The notes: generated by a model from the letters alone, not told the origin. Counted from the first letter of the stretch, positions 1 to 12,131 are shown. The stretch: 64,000 nucleotides of DNA from Paracentrotus lividus (GCA_940671915.1 CALNVZ010002974.1:21734587-21798586); one strand, 5' to 3'. Made by a program: numbers and translations.

Positions 1-114
1 ACCAAGAGTAAGTAAATCTCACGTCGCGTCTTCATGATAATGTTGAATTTAAATAAAGAAAAAGAGAGCTCAAGTTGGTAACAACAGCATATTGAAAACT
101 GAATTTTTTTAAAC

Positions 115-546
115 TAAAGTTTTCCCCGGTCAATTTTAAACTATTTGCAATGGAATTCATTAATGTTCCTTTCAATTTAAACGATACCTGGCCGAGCTGA
201 GCTATCGGTCATTTAAATTAACGCTTAGAGCAAGCGATTTCGTTTTTGTTCTTTCATATTCGTTATGAGCTCTCTCAATTTTGTTTTTGTGTGTTCAAAA
301 CTGTTGATATGCAATGAATTTCGTCAATATACATGAATGGGCGAATTTGAGCGACCATTTAAGAATACAACTGACAATATTAAATTGATCGGCGTAATTT
401 GCAATTGAATTGAAGTTAGAACGGTTTTTTATTTAGACTGTTCATCAACGAATCTGATTGCAGATTTTTAATCGCGATCACATTTTTGGGCGAAATTGAT
501 TGAAGGAAATGTCAAATTGAACGTAGGAAAACCTATACTACAGTAT
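115..546. mobile_element. GGTTTTCCCGG-type inverted-repeat element
   Basis: It starts AGTTTTCCCCGGTCAATTTT and ends CGTAGGAAAACCTAT. The same family is seen around 3363-3585 (partial), 4670-4800 (partial), 8148-8577, 33281-33565, 35202-35631, 40120-40573 and 42513-42972. Internal sequence is rich in CAATTGC, AATTCG and TTTAAAC. The most abundant element family in the window; non-coding. Confidence 0.7.
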
Positions 547-827
547 GTGTATTTAAAATAATAAGGCTGTTCTACCTGCCATCCATTCGTGATCAATCAA
601 CTTATATACATGTACAACGTTTAACTTCAACCTATTTGATATTATGTAGCTGTATTCTGGTCCTTATTGCGTCAAAACAAGTGATATTAATGTGGTACAT
701 AATACGAAACTGAAACCTAAATCATGTAATTAATCAGGTCGAAACAATCAATTAAATCAATCAATCAATTAAAAACGATCAATTCAGAAGTAATAGATCA
801 TTACGGGAGCCCCAGTGGTGGATCCAG

Positions 828-958
828 GGGGCGTTTCATGAAAGGACTTGTCGGACGTTTTATTCGACAAACTGTTATAAGCTATTGAAATGCTTGCATC
901 TGATTGGCTATGAGCAAATTTGTCGGATATAATTTCCGACAATTGATAAAATGCCCCC
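828..958. mobile_element. Palindromic MITE, family with copies at 8863-8996 and 26738-26871
   Basis: It starts GGGCGTTTCATGAAAGGACT and ends near CAATTGATAAAATGCCCC; the inner motifs TTGTCGGACGTTTTATTCGA and TGTCGGATATAATTTCCGAC are inverted. About 130 bp, non-coding, three copies in the window. Confidence 0.8.
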
Positions 959-1119
959 CCCCCCCACCCAGGAGTTGGGATTAGAGAAGGGAAATAAAAA
1001 GACAGGTTCAGATTGCAATTTTCTTATTGGCCTAAAAATGTTCAAATGTATCTTCTTTGATTCCTGGGGGGGGGGGGATAGAAGGACACGCACCTTTTGC
1101 ATTTCCCGCCTGGAGCCAC

Positions 1120-1570
1120 AACAGGTAAATTGCCATTTGGTCTAAACCAACTTAATGTCCGTTTGGTCTTATCCAACATGGTCTTATTCCATTTCGTCTA
1201 CAACAAGTTCGTCTAATTGACATTTGGTCTAATTGCCACTTCGCCAATTTACAATTTTGTCCGCTAATTCCCATTTCGTGTAATGTCCATTTTGTGTAAT
1301 GCGTACTTGGTCTAACACCACTAAGTCAGTTCCTGTAATAAACTGGTAATAGACCAAAATTCAATTAGACAATTTGGCCATTAGACGAATTGGCAATCAA
1401 ACCAAATAGTCATTAGATTAAGTAAAAATTAGACCAAGTATATTGGACCTATGGAGAAATTAGACTGATTCGTTAGTAGACCAAATGGGTTTAGCCCATT
1501 TTGTATTAAACAATTATAGAATTGGACCGACTGCTATTAGACCAAGTGGATATAAACACATTTCGATCCC
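1120..1570. repeat. Self-complementary degenerate array of TTGGTCTAA motifs
   Basis: The first half (about 1134-1330) repeats CATTTGGTCTAATT-like units; the second half (about 1350-1560) repeats the complement, TTAGACCAA/AATTAGAC. The whole could fold as a long imperfect hairpin. The copy at about 9165-9600 belongs to duplication copy 2. Confidence 0.7.
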
Positions 1571-1750
1571 ATAGATTAATACGAATTATTTATATTTTCC
1601 TTTTTTTACAGAGGAGGGGAAAAAGAACAACAAAATTAGACAATTTATGAAGGTCTTAAATTCTTGGGTCTCCACAGGAGAAAAAAATATATCAATCCAA
1701 ACCCTTTCCCTTTTTTTTGTGCTGGATAGGCTTTCTTGTTTCGTACGTAC

Positions 1751-1901
1751 CTGCTTTCTTTGAGACCAAGAGCTTTACATATTGTAGACTTCCCTTCTTT
1801 ACAGCTATGTATAGAGGTGAGAGGGGGTTACATGCATTCACATTATCCCTGTCCATATCACATGCTAGACGTAGCTCATCATAATTTCCTGCTTCTAAAG
1901 C
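1751..1901 (-). CDS. Ankyrin-repeat exon (partial gene)
   Basis: Single internal exon, 151 nt, acceptor TTTCATGCAG and donor GTACGTACG, phase 0 in and phase 1 out. It reads ALEAGNYDELRLACDMDRDN, NACNPLSPLYIAVKKG, SLQYVKLLVSKKA, matching ankyrin helices and the turn between repeats. Its entry phase matches the exit phase of the exon at 6790-6935, so both probably belong to one minus-strand gene whose remaining exons lie left of the window. A damaged copy sits at 9802-9948. Confidence 0.7.
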
Positions 1902-2104
1902 CTGCATGAAACAGAAAGATATGAATTATCAATAAGGCTTAATATCATGTATATCATATGGAGTTACCGAAAGCTTTTAATTGCTGATATTAATAATGTG
2001 ATTTCAAAATATATTATTAATCAAGAGTCCAGGTATACATTATTTTTTATCTAATCAGTGTTCGCGTGCCTTGAAAAATTCTTCTAGCGATGTTGATTTT
2101 TATA

Positions 2105-3164
2105 CAGTGCGTATCAGAAAAAACGCAACAAGATTTAATGTCAAAGTTTTTTTTTTTAATTCTTTTATTTTAGTGTCAAAGTTGTGAAGAATTTGCTAGC
2201 TTTACACCAAAGTGAGAAGTAACACGTTAAAGCCACATATTTCCTTTTTCCAATGATATCTTATCTTTTCATACCTGGTCAGGGATGGCTGAGTAACCAT
2301 TCTTTTTGGATAATGGGAAAAAGTGGACATGGGGCCAATTTTTTAGAAACGGCTTCTCCTACCTCCTTGATTAAACTCATATATAATCGTTTGTTGGAGA
2401 GTTGCAATGTCAGGTGGAGGGATACAGATTTTGAATGAACATTCATTTTGATTCCTGAATTATTGGAAAACTTTCCTATGCAACAAAGGGGTGTGTTCAG
2501 ACACCTATGGTGGACACAGGATGGTTCTCCAGCCCATTGACTAGTTGTAGTAAGAAACAGATTTGCTGAGGTTTTGGACATCGAGTGTTTGCCTTGTATC
2601 ATGATGTGGAGTGGCCACTGCGATCTCCGGATCCGACTTGTTGTGACTTTTTTCTTTGAGGCTATCTCAAGAGCAAAGTGTTTATTACCCCTCCACCTGA
2701 CATTGCAACTCTCCGAAAAAGAATCATTGATGAGTTTGATGCTCTACGCCACAAGGCCCCAATGATCCGCGGGGCTGTGCGTGAGATGGTGAGATGGAGA
2801 AACGAGCTAATCTCTGTGTGGAAAGGAATGGGGGCCATGTTGAGGGGCATGCGATGTAATGTTTAAAGAGAGACATCCTAAAGAAGACAATGGTAAGTTG
2901 TGATTATCAATTCCATTATTCCATTTTGTTGAGTTAATTTCTAGTAAGATGCCATGATTCTTGCCGTGTCTAAAACTTGGCCCCTCCACTTTGCCCCATT
3001 GTGCAAAAAGAATGATATCTCAGCCATCCTTGACCTTGTAAGAGTAAATAGGAAATCACTGGAAAGAGGAGATAATATAGCTTTAACTCACTTTGATGTA
3101 AAAATAACACAATCTTTACAACTTTGAAATCAAATCTTGTTTTGTTTTTTTCTGATACACACTG
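2105..3164 (+). mobile_element. Decayed Tc1/mariner-type DNA transposon
   Basis: The ends are CAGTGCGTATCAGAAAAA (left) and TTTTTCTGATACACACTG (right), flanked by TA at 2103-2104 and 3165-3166, the target duplication of Tc1/mariner elements. A plus-strand frame reads WWTQDGSPAH, EWPLRSPDPTCCDFFL, then TGA where the family has Trp, then GYLKSKVFITPPPDIATLRK. This is the C-terminal part of a mariner-superfamily transposase. Upstream frames are broken, so it is inactive. Confidence 0.88.
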
Positions 3165-3639
3165 TATAAAACTATGAGTCGATTAAAATATAAATAACGA
3201 AGATGCCCTCTCATTACAGATCTTGTATTCGTTTTACTGCAGACAACAATATATTAATACACCATATCCTAAGTGCCTGCATAACAAACTGTAAAGCTTG
3301 TGAGAACCATTTTATAGCTTTTACACATTGACTGTGAAATGGTTTCTCACAAACTGATAATATAGGTTTTCCCGGTCAATTTCATTGTTTTGTCAATCAA
3401 CTGTATATTAAAGGCATTCATTTTCGGCAAAAACGCTGATGCATCTAAATGTTGCCAGTCAAAATCGTATTCAATCATCGAATTTAACAATTGTTGTGAT
3501 CGATTTCGTATTTGCGCATTCTACTTCACATAATAAGCATATACATTCGGCAATAACTATTCAAATTCGTCGACATTTCGAGCCATTCCATCAACTTTTG
3601 GGAACGAATATTTGCCGTCGCTGGCTATAAATCTGGAAC

Positions 3640-5036
3640 ATCTTGAGCATAAAGGGGGGGGGGGGGAAATCACAAGCCATTAAAAGACTTAAATCCATTT
3701 CTAAGTTTGACAGTATCTTCTTTTACGGAACTTTCTCTTGATGTTATAAATCACCCCCTCCTATGGATGAAGGGTGTCCTATAAGAGTTTACGACTTAAC
3801 TGACCAGACATGCACGATTATGTTAACGTAGTTCTTTCCATCTTGAAGGTAACATTCTTGTTTCTAGGCTAAATAATATCAATCAATGCATAGACCTAGA
3901 CCTTGGTAACTTGGAACCTCGGCCGATCCGCTCAGTTGTAGGTGATTTTTTTCAAAAACCACAATGTAAACAATTAAATGATTTAGTTCTTTTCTCATTA
4001 TAGGCCTACAAACTGATAAGAACCGTACGAGGTTCATTCCCATCACGTCTTTCTGATGTGACGTCACAGGATGGTCCAGACGTAAATAATGCTTGTTATG
4101 ACATTATTACCAGTCGTAACATGCCTCCGCTATAATAACTAAAACCTGTTTCATCATACCTCTTTACAACATGTTCACCTGACGACAAACACTAATATCA
4201 GGTATGCCCCCTCGCGACCAAAGAAGTAGACGCGGCTCAGTAAAGGTTCCTTCGGGTAGGAGCTCATCTTGCGTCATTGAATACCACACGTATGGTAGTC
4301 GTGTTGGAGAATTGTGTGTAGAAGGCCGGTGGTTTTACCAACACGTAGCCATGAGAAGGGCAAGGAAAGCACAGTAGAGGACGAATGAGGAGAGGTTGAG
4401 AAACATTCCGAATGGTGCGCCATTTATGTTCGATTGAGTTTGATGGAGAGTGGGATGGGTGAGGAGGTGGCGTGTCTATCCTCTTTCCGCTTGTAGACAA
4501 TTGTTATCAGAATATAGGTTTTCAATTTGAATATAAGAAATCGTACCGCCATCATCATAAATTCGCGATTCGAAACTTCCACATTCCTGTTTTTACTTCA
4601 CGTTACGATTCATCTTCATTGAAACAAATTATGATTACCTATTAAACAGTTTTGATCGCTCAAAAAAGAATCCATCTCAAAAATGAATCTCTTGCTGTTT
4701 TTGTTTAAATTAAACGATAACCCCGCTTCGAGGGGTGCTTTTAATTGAGATAAACTTACGAACTGATTACAAAGAGTTTAAAAGTGAAGGGGAAACCTGT
4801 ATTAATTTTAATCAAAACACGGACCAACAGACTCCCTAAAAAATGAATGAACAAGTCGAGTCATCAGGGTCATGTCGAGTCAACAGAAATTTTTGTCTAG
4901 CTCGGTTGATTGATATTGATTGATATTGGATATTATTTGTTCTGGCTGACGATTAAAGTATAATTTAATATATTATGTGTGCACTCATGGTAACTAAAAT
5001 GTTACATAAGCAATAGAGTAAATCTTTATAACATAC
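3640..5036. other. Non-coding stretch
   Basis: G homopolymer near 3654-3667 and a partial GGTTTTCCCGG-family copy at about 4670-4800. A minus-strand frame near 4345-4440 reads like a membrane segment (GMFLNLSSFVLYCAFLALLM) but lacks an acceptor. No gene supported. Confidence 0.5.
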
Positions 5037-5494
5037 CATAAATCCAATGGATTTCGGTCTGTATAACCTGTCTTCTGAGCTTGATGGAATCCACATTTAT
5101 ACTGCCCTCTATCATCATATATGTCTGATGTCTTCCCAGTAGAAAGATCTGCACATTATAGAAAAATGGGTATTGTAATAATGAAGATAACCAGTTCTGG
5201 AACATAATAAATCTCGTATATAAAACGAATTCATAACACAAATAATTCAAACCGTAAAGTAAAGAGCAAAAAATAATATAATAATATATAAAGATAAGAG
5301 ACTTAAGCTTACTTTGATAAACAAATTATTCTACAGCATTCAGTCTACCTATTGTAATAAATATTACGTTTATTATCGTTTCTATACAGATTTTGATGAA
5401 TCCTACCTGTGTTCTCCTTGGACCATGATGAGAAACGATCCTAGTAGCTCCAGATAACATTTGACTCATCTTCCTCTTCGCTCAGTGTGAACAT
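5037..5494 (-). other. Two candidate exons of unknown affiliation
   Basis: Exon 5494-5407 opens with ATG (FTLSEEEDESNVIWSY, then an in-frame TAG) and ends at donor GTAGG. Exon 5148-5037 has acceptor GTGCAG and donor GTATGT. Two reading options join in phase: one gives WSKENTDLSTGKTSDIYDD and onward, clean after the TAG; the other starts at an internal ATG with SQMLSGATRIVSHHGPRRTQ and continues IFLLGRHQTYMMIEGS. No family recognised. The segment lies inside an intron of the ankyrin model, so it may be chance. Confidence 0.25.
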
Positions 5495-5554
5495 CTATCC
5501 ATCACAATCTCTGCTACGTCTGTTCAAGAATAATGGAGGAAGTTCTTTGTATTA

Positions 5555-6290
5555 TGATTATCAATATTTATCATACGACAATCATCAGTCATCACTCATC
5601 AATCATCATCATCACGCATCATCATCATCATCATCATTATCAACTATCTGTCATCACATCATCATTGCATCATCATCATCATCGCATCATCATCATCATC
5701 ATCATCACCATCACATCATCAATCACCATCGCAATCGTCATCACATATACATCTATATCATCATCATTCATAAATCATGCATGCTCGATCATCATCATCA
5801 CACATTATTTCACTCTCATTCATCAACATTCATCAATCAATTCATTGTCAACATCATCATCAGTAACATTATCATATCATCACCACATCAATATATCACA
5901 TCACATTCATTATCATCACCATCACATTAAATCATCATCATCACCACCACCACATTATCATCACACCAATCACATTTAAATCTTATCATCATCATCATAT
6001 CATACATTCATCATCAATATCATCATATCACCATCATCATATAATAATTATCAATCACATCACCAACACATCACCACAGTACCATTATAATCTATCTCTC
6101 ATCAATAATATCATTCATCATCATCTCACCATTATGTCATCACCATCATACAACATACTCATCATATCATCGTAATCTCATCATCATAAGCATTATCATA
6201 ATCACAAAAAAATATCTATCATCATCACATCATCATCTTCACATCATCATATATCATATTCATCATCACATCACCATAAATATATCATAA
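5555..6290. repeat. Long imperfect (ATC)n / CAT-rich microsatellite tract
   Basis: About 730 bp dominated by ATC/CATCAT triplets with interruptions. Open frames of Ser-, His- or Ile-rich text here are by-products of the repeat. Confidence 0.9.
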
Positions 6291-6383
6291 CCAGTCATTA
6301 TCCTTATCGAAACTCAACTCTCTAGAGCTCCTGCTATTTCAGGTTAGGTGTCGAGATTCTTTTCATTGTGCTTCCCATTTCAG

Positions 6384-6586
6384 GTCACGTGTACTGTCTT
6401 CATCAAGTACAGAAGAGTATCGTAGCTGTATGGGTTACCAGAAACTTGACAGCTCTCTATGACATGTACATAAACATTGAAGAAGAAAAAGTTAAGTTAC
6501 TAGTTAGTGTCTTACTGTTCGGTGCTGATCTATTCACGTACGCAAGTGACAGTCATATGAAATTATGTTTTACTCGTACTCTGTGA
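6384..6586 (+). other. Candidate terminal exon, plus strand, unknown
   Basis: A pyrimidine-rich stretch ends in CCATTTCAG at 6383, followed by an open frame to TGA at 6586 reading GHVYCLHQVQKSIVAVWVTR, then NIEEEKVKLLVSVLLFGADL. No family recognised; the last part is weakly ankyrin-like. No upstream exon was found. Confidence 0.2.
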
Positions 6587-6789
6587 AATAAATGGTGTCC
6601 TGACTGATATAGGAGGTATAGATACCTTAATACTTGCTATTAAAATTTAGCTAATATGAGAAAATACAACACTTCCATCTTAAGTAAGAATGTTTTGATA
6701 ACATGTTATTATTATCAAAAGTATTATTGTTCTTATTTGTTATCGTTTATCATTTAGGTAGACAGTATGAAATATGCGAGCAAACTTAC

Positions 6790-6935
6790 TTGCGATTGTA
6801 ACATGATAGCTAGCGGAAGGCAATTCAAGCCATTTTCTGAAGTAGTCTTTCGTTGATCTGCACCGTTGTGGAACAAATATTCAACTAGGGTTGATGACCA
6901 AGACGACATGCCAGAAGAAAGGGTGTGAGAGATTC
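6790..6935 (-). pseudogene. Ankyrin-repeat exon with a one-base frameshift
   Basis: Acceptor CTTCTCAG, donor GTAAGT (GT at 6789-6788). The first part reads ESLTPFLLACRLGHQP and the second LVEYLFHNGADQRKTTSENG then LNCLPLAIMLQSQ, together one canonical ankyrin repeat. The two parts are in different frames, with the break near 6885-6892 (CAACCCTAG). Exon length is 146 nt, one short of the 147 that would keep phase 0 at both ends. Either a real inactivating deletion or a base lost in sequencing or assembly. Confidence 0.65.
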
Positions 6936-7799
6936 CTGAGAAGAAGGACAGGGGGAAAGTGTTTTTCAAGACATAATTAGCTCATCTATAGACACTTTGA
7001 GATTCGGAGACTTCTCCAAGATCCGACGGAACAAATCTCAATTTCCTACGACTCGTGTACGTTCCGAGACGTCTCCAGACGTCTCCGCGACTCCGGAGTC
7101 GCAAAACTGTCTTAAACCAGTGAGATACATACATGTTTTCTATTTTTGTGTTGTTGTAATAATGGATGCTTTGTTGTTTATATTGAGAAATTCCATGTAT
7201 TTTGACGAAATGATACTTTGCCACTGTAATATGGCATAGATACAATTTTAAACCAAAATAAAACGCTTCTAAGCGTTTGATAGGACAGCAAAAGGGGAAA
7301 TACATGGGAATATATTCATTTATTTGTTTCTGACTTCTTGTAATGGTCAGAGTTTAGTTAGGCCTTTTGGAAGAAATATATAACATATCCTGTGGATACG
7401 TTCCTTCCGATAGTATAAGAAGATAATAATCTTTCAAATCAATTACAATTCAGTGCTTCATGAATATTTCATTTTCCAACGATGGATTCAGGATAGTTCT
7501 TACTGGGTGGATTCAGATTTTGGAGGCAGAGACAGTAATAGTATTATATTTTAGATATTTAGATATTTATATGTTCTTTCAGAATACTAAAAGAAAAAGG
7601 GGGCGCTCGTTTTGCCTCCCGCCCTGATCCCAGTGTGCTCCATCTAAAAATTACCTAACTTGTGATATCTGCAATAATCAATACTTTATACTTCAGTTGA
7701 AGTGATTTGTCTTTCGTGAATGTTTTATTTATTCGAACAATAGTTATAAATGTAAATAAGAAAATTTTGCTTTAGCAAATTATACAGAACATCGCTCAC

Positions 7800-7844
7800 C
7801 TTTTCTCCTATGTTATTCATGGCATCAACTTCATCTAATCTGAA
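7800..7844 (-). CDS. Small candidate ankyrin-gene exon
   Basis: It reads FRLDEVDAMNNIGEK and ends in a good donor (AAAG, GTGAGC at 7799). Joined in phase 0 to the exon at 6935 it gives DAMNNIGEK then ESLTPFLLA, which spans an ankyrin turn naturally. The acceptor is uncertain: CTGAAAG gives a start at 7844, TTCAG gives 7839. Short, so the call depends on that continuity. Confidence 0.45.
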
Positions 7845-8862
7845 CTTTCAGTTGGCAGCTCATATTCACACTTGTGTGAGTGGTAATAAGAGATATATTC
7901 AGGAAGGGCTAACTAAATATGATTTCAAAACTTGACAAAAATAACAGACTTAAGTTAAATAGCTTCATAATTATGTTTCACCACGCATGAGTTTGCATAG
8001 GATTCACTAACATAGTCTTTCATTCATTCTTCCATATTTCCTACAAGAGTAAGTAAATCTCACGTCGCTTCTTCATGATATTGTTGAATTTAAAAAAGAA
8101 AAGAGAGCTCAAGTTGGTAACAACAGCATATTGAAACTTTTTTTTTAATTTTATTTTATTTTTTAATTTTAATTTTAAATCTATTTGCAATGAAAGATTC
8201 ATTTTTAATGTTCCTTCATTTAAACGATACCTGGCGAGCTGAGCTATCGGTCATTTAAATAACGCTTAGAGCAAGCAGTTTGGTTTTTGTTCTTTCATAT
8301 TCGTTATGAGGCTCTCAATCTTTTGTTTGTGTGTCAAAACTGTTGATATGCAATGAATTTCGTCAATATACATGAATGGGCGAATTTGAGCGACCATTAA
8401 GAATTACAACTGCTACAATATTAAATTGATCGGCGTAATTTGCAATTGAATTGAAGTTGGAACGGTTTTTATTTAGATGTGTTCATCAAGAATACTGATT
8501 GCAGATTTTTAATCGCGATCAACATTTTTGGCGAATTGATTGAAGGAAATGTCAAATTGAACGTAGAAAACCTATACTACAGTATGTAATTTAAATAATA
8601 AGGCTGTTCTACTTGCCATCCATTCGTGATCAATCAACTTATACGTCATAACTAACTTCAACCTCCTAGATATTAGTAGGTAGCTTGTATGAATCTTCTT
8701 ATTGGCGTAAAACAGTGATATTAATGTGGTACAATAATACGAACTGAAAACCTAAATTCAATGTTTTAATTAATCAAGGTCGAAAACGAATCAATTAATG
8801 CAAAAAGACTCAATTCAGTAGTAATAGATCAATTACGAAGCCCCAGTGGTGGATCCAGCGGG

Positions 8863-8996
8863 GCGTTTCATGAAAGTGCTTTGTCGGAACGTTTTATTCG
8901 ACAAACGTTATAAGCTATTGAAATGCTTGCAATCTGGAATTGGCTATGAGAAAATTGTCCGGAATATATTTCCGCACACTTATTGATAAAATGCCC
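8863..8996. mobile_element. Palindromic MITE, second copy
   Basis: Same family as 828-958, carried within duplication copy 2, with extra one-base indels. Confidence 0.78.
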
Positions 8997-9801
8997 CCCC
9001 CCACCACCCGAGGAGTTTGGGATTAGAGAAGGGAAATAAAAAGAACCGGGTTCAGATTGCAATTTTCTTATATGGCCTAAAAATGTGCAATGTATTCTTT
9101 TTTGATTCCTGGGGGGGGATAGAAAGGACAGCACTATTTGCATTTCCGCTGGAGCCACAAAGGCTAAATTCCATTTGGTCTAAACCACTTGAATGTCCGT
9201 TGGTCTTATCCAACATGGTCTTATATCCATTTCGTCTACAACAAGTTCGCCTCTAATTGACCTTTGGTCTATTGCCACTTCGCTCATTTACAATTTTGGT
9301 AACGCCTAATATCCCATTTCGTGTAATGTTCGCATTTTGTGTAATGCGTACTTGTCTAACACCCTAAGTCAGTTCCTGTAATAAATGGTAAATAGACCAA
9401 AATTCATTAGAATTTGGCCATTAGACGATTGGCAATCAAACCAAAATGTCTTAATAAGTAAAGATTAGACCCAAGTATCATTGGACGCTATGCGAGAATT
9501 TAGACTGATTCGTTTAGTAGACCAATGGTTTTAGCCATTTTGTCATTAGAACAATTTAGAGAATTGGACCGACTGCTATTAGACCAAGTGGAATATAAAA
9601 CATTTCGATTTCCCATAGATTAAATACGAATTATTTATATTTCCTTTTTTACAGAGAGGGGAAAAGAAACACAACAAAATTAGACGATTTTATGAAGGTC
9701 TTAAATTCTGTCTGCTCACAGGAGTAAAAAAATATATCAATCCACCCTTTCCCCCCATTTTTTGTTTGTGCTGGATTAGGCTTTCTGTTGTTCGTACGTA
9801 C

Positions 9802-9948
9802 CTGCTTTCTTTGAAGCCAGAGCTTACATATTGTAGACTTCCCTTCTTTACAGCTATGTATAGAGGTGAGAGGGGGTTAACATGCATTCACATTACTGTC
9901 CATATCACATGATAGACGTAGCTCATCATAATGTCCTGCTTCAAAGCG
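9802..9948 (-). pseudogene. Broken duplicate of the ankyrin exon at 1751-1901
   Basis: Clear nucleotide copy of 1751-1901 inside the second copy of the left-hand duplication. The donor (GTACGTACG) survives, but the acceptor AG is lost and several one-base indels break the frame; only stretches such as NPLSPLYIAVKKGSLQYV stay readable. Confidence 0.75.
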
Positions 9949-10144
9949 CATAAACACGAAAGACATGAATTATCAATAAGGCTAATATCATGTATATCAT
10001 ATGGAGTTACCCGAACAGCTTTTAATTGGCTGATAATTAATAATGTGATTTAAATATATTATTAATTCAGATCCAGGTAAACATTATTTTATCTAATCAG
10101 TGTTCGCGTCCTTGAAAAATTCTTTCTAGCGAGTTGATTTTTAT

Positions 10145-12131
10145 ACAGTGGTATCAAAAAAAGCAACAAGATTATGTCAAAAGTTTTTTTTTTTTTAATT
10201 CTTTTATTTAGGTAAAGTTTGTGAAGAATTTGGCTAGCTTAACACCAAAGTGAGAAAGTACACGTTAAGCCACATATTTTCCTCTTTTCAATGATATCAT
10301 TATCTTTCATACCTGGTCAGGGATGGCTGAGTAACCATTCTTTTTGGGATAATGGGGAAAAAGTGGACATGGGCCAAGTTTTTTAGAAACGGCTTCTCCT
10401 ACCTCCTTGATTAACCCCTCAAAAAATGTCTTGCAAATTCAAACTTTGGCCCTCTATATCTTTTTATTTGATTGTTTATGAATGGTTAAATTGATATGAC
10501 ATTGGAAAGTTGATTTATTCCTTGTCACTTGATACTCCCCATTTGTGAGTGGTATGTTTGCTTGAATGCAGTACTCCGCAAACTCGATGAAAGTCAGAAA
10601 AGGAAAGTGCCAAATGAAATGGCTATTGCTTACGATCGAGTTCCTTTAACTGTATAAAAGGTTTTTGTGTTTCTTTGTGTTTGTTTGGTTTGTGCGTTAG
10701 GCGCATCAATACAATGTTGGCTACCTTGGTTGAATTCAAATAATGTTCAGGTAATTTAGGTAGTATTTGTTGTATTCGTTGTAAAAAGAACTGTTTAAAT
10801 GAACCAGCGAAGTGGTTTGAGCATTACTTGTGTATTGGTTACATACAGGTTATTGCAAGTTTCCACAACAAATTCGCTACTCATCTCTTTTTCAGTCCAA
10901 TCTCCAACAAACAAAGCAAGCAGTATCGAAAAAACAAACTTTTTTTTTTTGTCCATTTCAGCACACAATCGTTCTTCTGTCTTGAAGCTCGTTTATCCTC
11001 TTTTCACCTCTCCCTCTCCTCTGTCCCTACTCATAAAAATAAGCAGCTGCCAGCAAAAAGCTTGGGCAAGGCACATTTCCATCTTCTCAAACAATAAATG
11101 AAAACATTGAGGAATATGCATGACCATTTTAATGATACTCAATTAGAAACTCTGCCTTTCATCAATAGCCATTCATATGCACTTTCCCGCTTCTGACTTG
11201 ATTGTATTTCGGGAAACTGTGCATTCAAGCATTGCACAACCTTTTAAATGGGGTATCAAGTGTAAGAGGAGTATAACGTTTCCAATGGTATAAAATAATG
11301 AATTATAGACAATTAGACAAAAGTACGAGACTCAAAGTTGAATTGCAAGCATTTTGAGGCGTTTTATAATCGTTTGTGAGAGTTGCAATGTCAGGTGGAG
11401 GGATACAGATTTTGAATGAAACCATTATTTTGATTCCTGAATATTGGAAAACTTTTCCTATGCAACAAATGGGTGTGGTTCAGACACACTATGGTGACAC
11501 AGGATGTGCTCCAGCCCCATTGACTAAGTTGTAGTAAGAAACAGATTGGCTAGGTTGGACATCGAGGTGTTGCCTTTATCTGATTGTGGAGTGGCCACTA
11601 TGATCTCCGGATCCGACTTCTTGTGACTTTTTCTTTGAGCTATCTCAGACAATGTTTATTACCCTCCATCCTGACATTGCCACTCTCCGACAAAGAAATC
11701 ATTGAGAGTTTTGATGCTCTAACGCCACAAGGCCCCCAATGATCCCGGGGCTGTGTCGTGAGATGGTGAAGATGAGAAATGAGTAAAATCTCTATGTAGA
11801 AAGAAATGGGGCCATGTTAGATGTTGGCGATGTATGTTTAAAGAGAGACATTCCTAAAGACAGACAAGTAAGTTTGATTATCAATTCCATTGATTCCATT
11901 TTGTTGAGTTCATTTCTAGTAAGATGCCATGATCTGCCGTGTCTAAACTTTGGCCTCACTTTGTCCCATTGTGCAAAAAGAATGATATCTCAGCCATGCC
12001 TTGACCTTGTTGAGTAAATAAGAAATCACTGGAGAGAGGAATAATATAGTTTAACTCACTTTTGATGTAAAACTAACACAAATCTTTACAACTTTGAAAT
12101 CATATTTGTTTTGTTTTTTCTGATACACCTG
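10145..12131 (+). mobile_element. Second copy of the decayed mariner, interrupted by an insertion
   Basis: Homologous to 2105-3164, with frameshifts, a degenerate right end and a foreign insert at about 10414-11366. Transposase-like text is found only in fragments. Confidence 0.8.
10414..11366. mobile_element. Non-autonomous inverted-repeat element nested in the mariner relic
   Basis: Present in duplication copy 2 and absent at the matching site of copy 1 (about 2376). Ends CCTCAAAAAATGTCTTGCAA and, inverted, ATTGCAAGCATTTTGAGG form an imperfect terminal inverted repeat of about 30 bp. Internal paired blocks (AATGGCTATTGCTTACG region against CATCAATAGCCATTCATATG region) also look inverted. 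No convincing frame. Confidence 0.7.

Larger units (their letters stand above)
1..3330. repeat. Left-hand segmental duplication, copy 1
   Basis: This stretch recurs almost colinearly at about 8043-12310. It contains, in order, a GGTTTTCCC-type inverted-repeat element (about 115-546), a palindromic MITE (828-958), a self-complementary TTGGTCTAA array (about 1120-1570), the ankyrin exon (1751-1901) and a decayed mariner (2105-3164). This copy keeps the ankyrin frame and the mariner ends intact. The window edge cuts it on the left. Confidence 0.85.

Noticed and set aside
4340-4450. Minus-strand membrane-like text GMFLNLSSFVLYCAFLALLM
   Set aside because: An in-frame stop lies just upstream with no acceptor between, so it cannot be tied to an exon.
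5487-5979. Two overlapping plus-strand frames of about 147 codons rich in His, Ser and Ile
   Set aside because: They are translations of the ATC trinucleotide tract, with no splice or start context.
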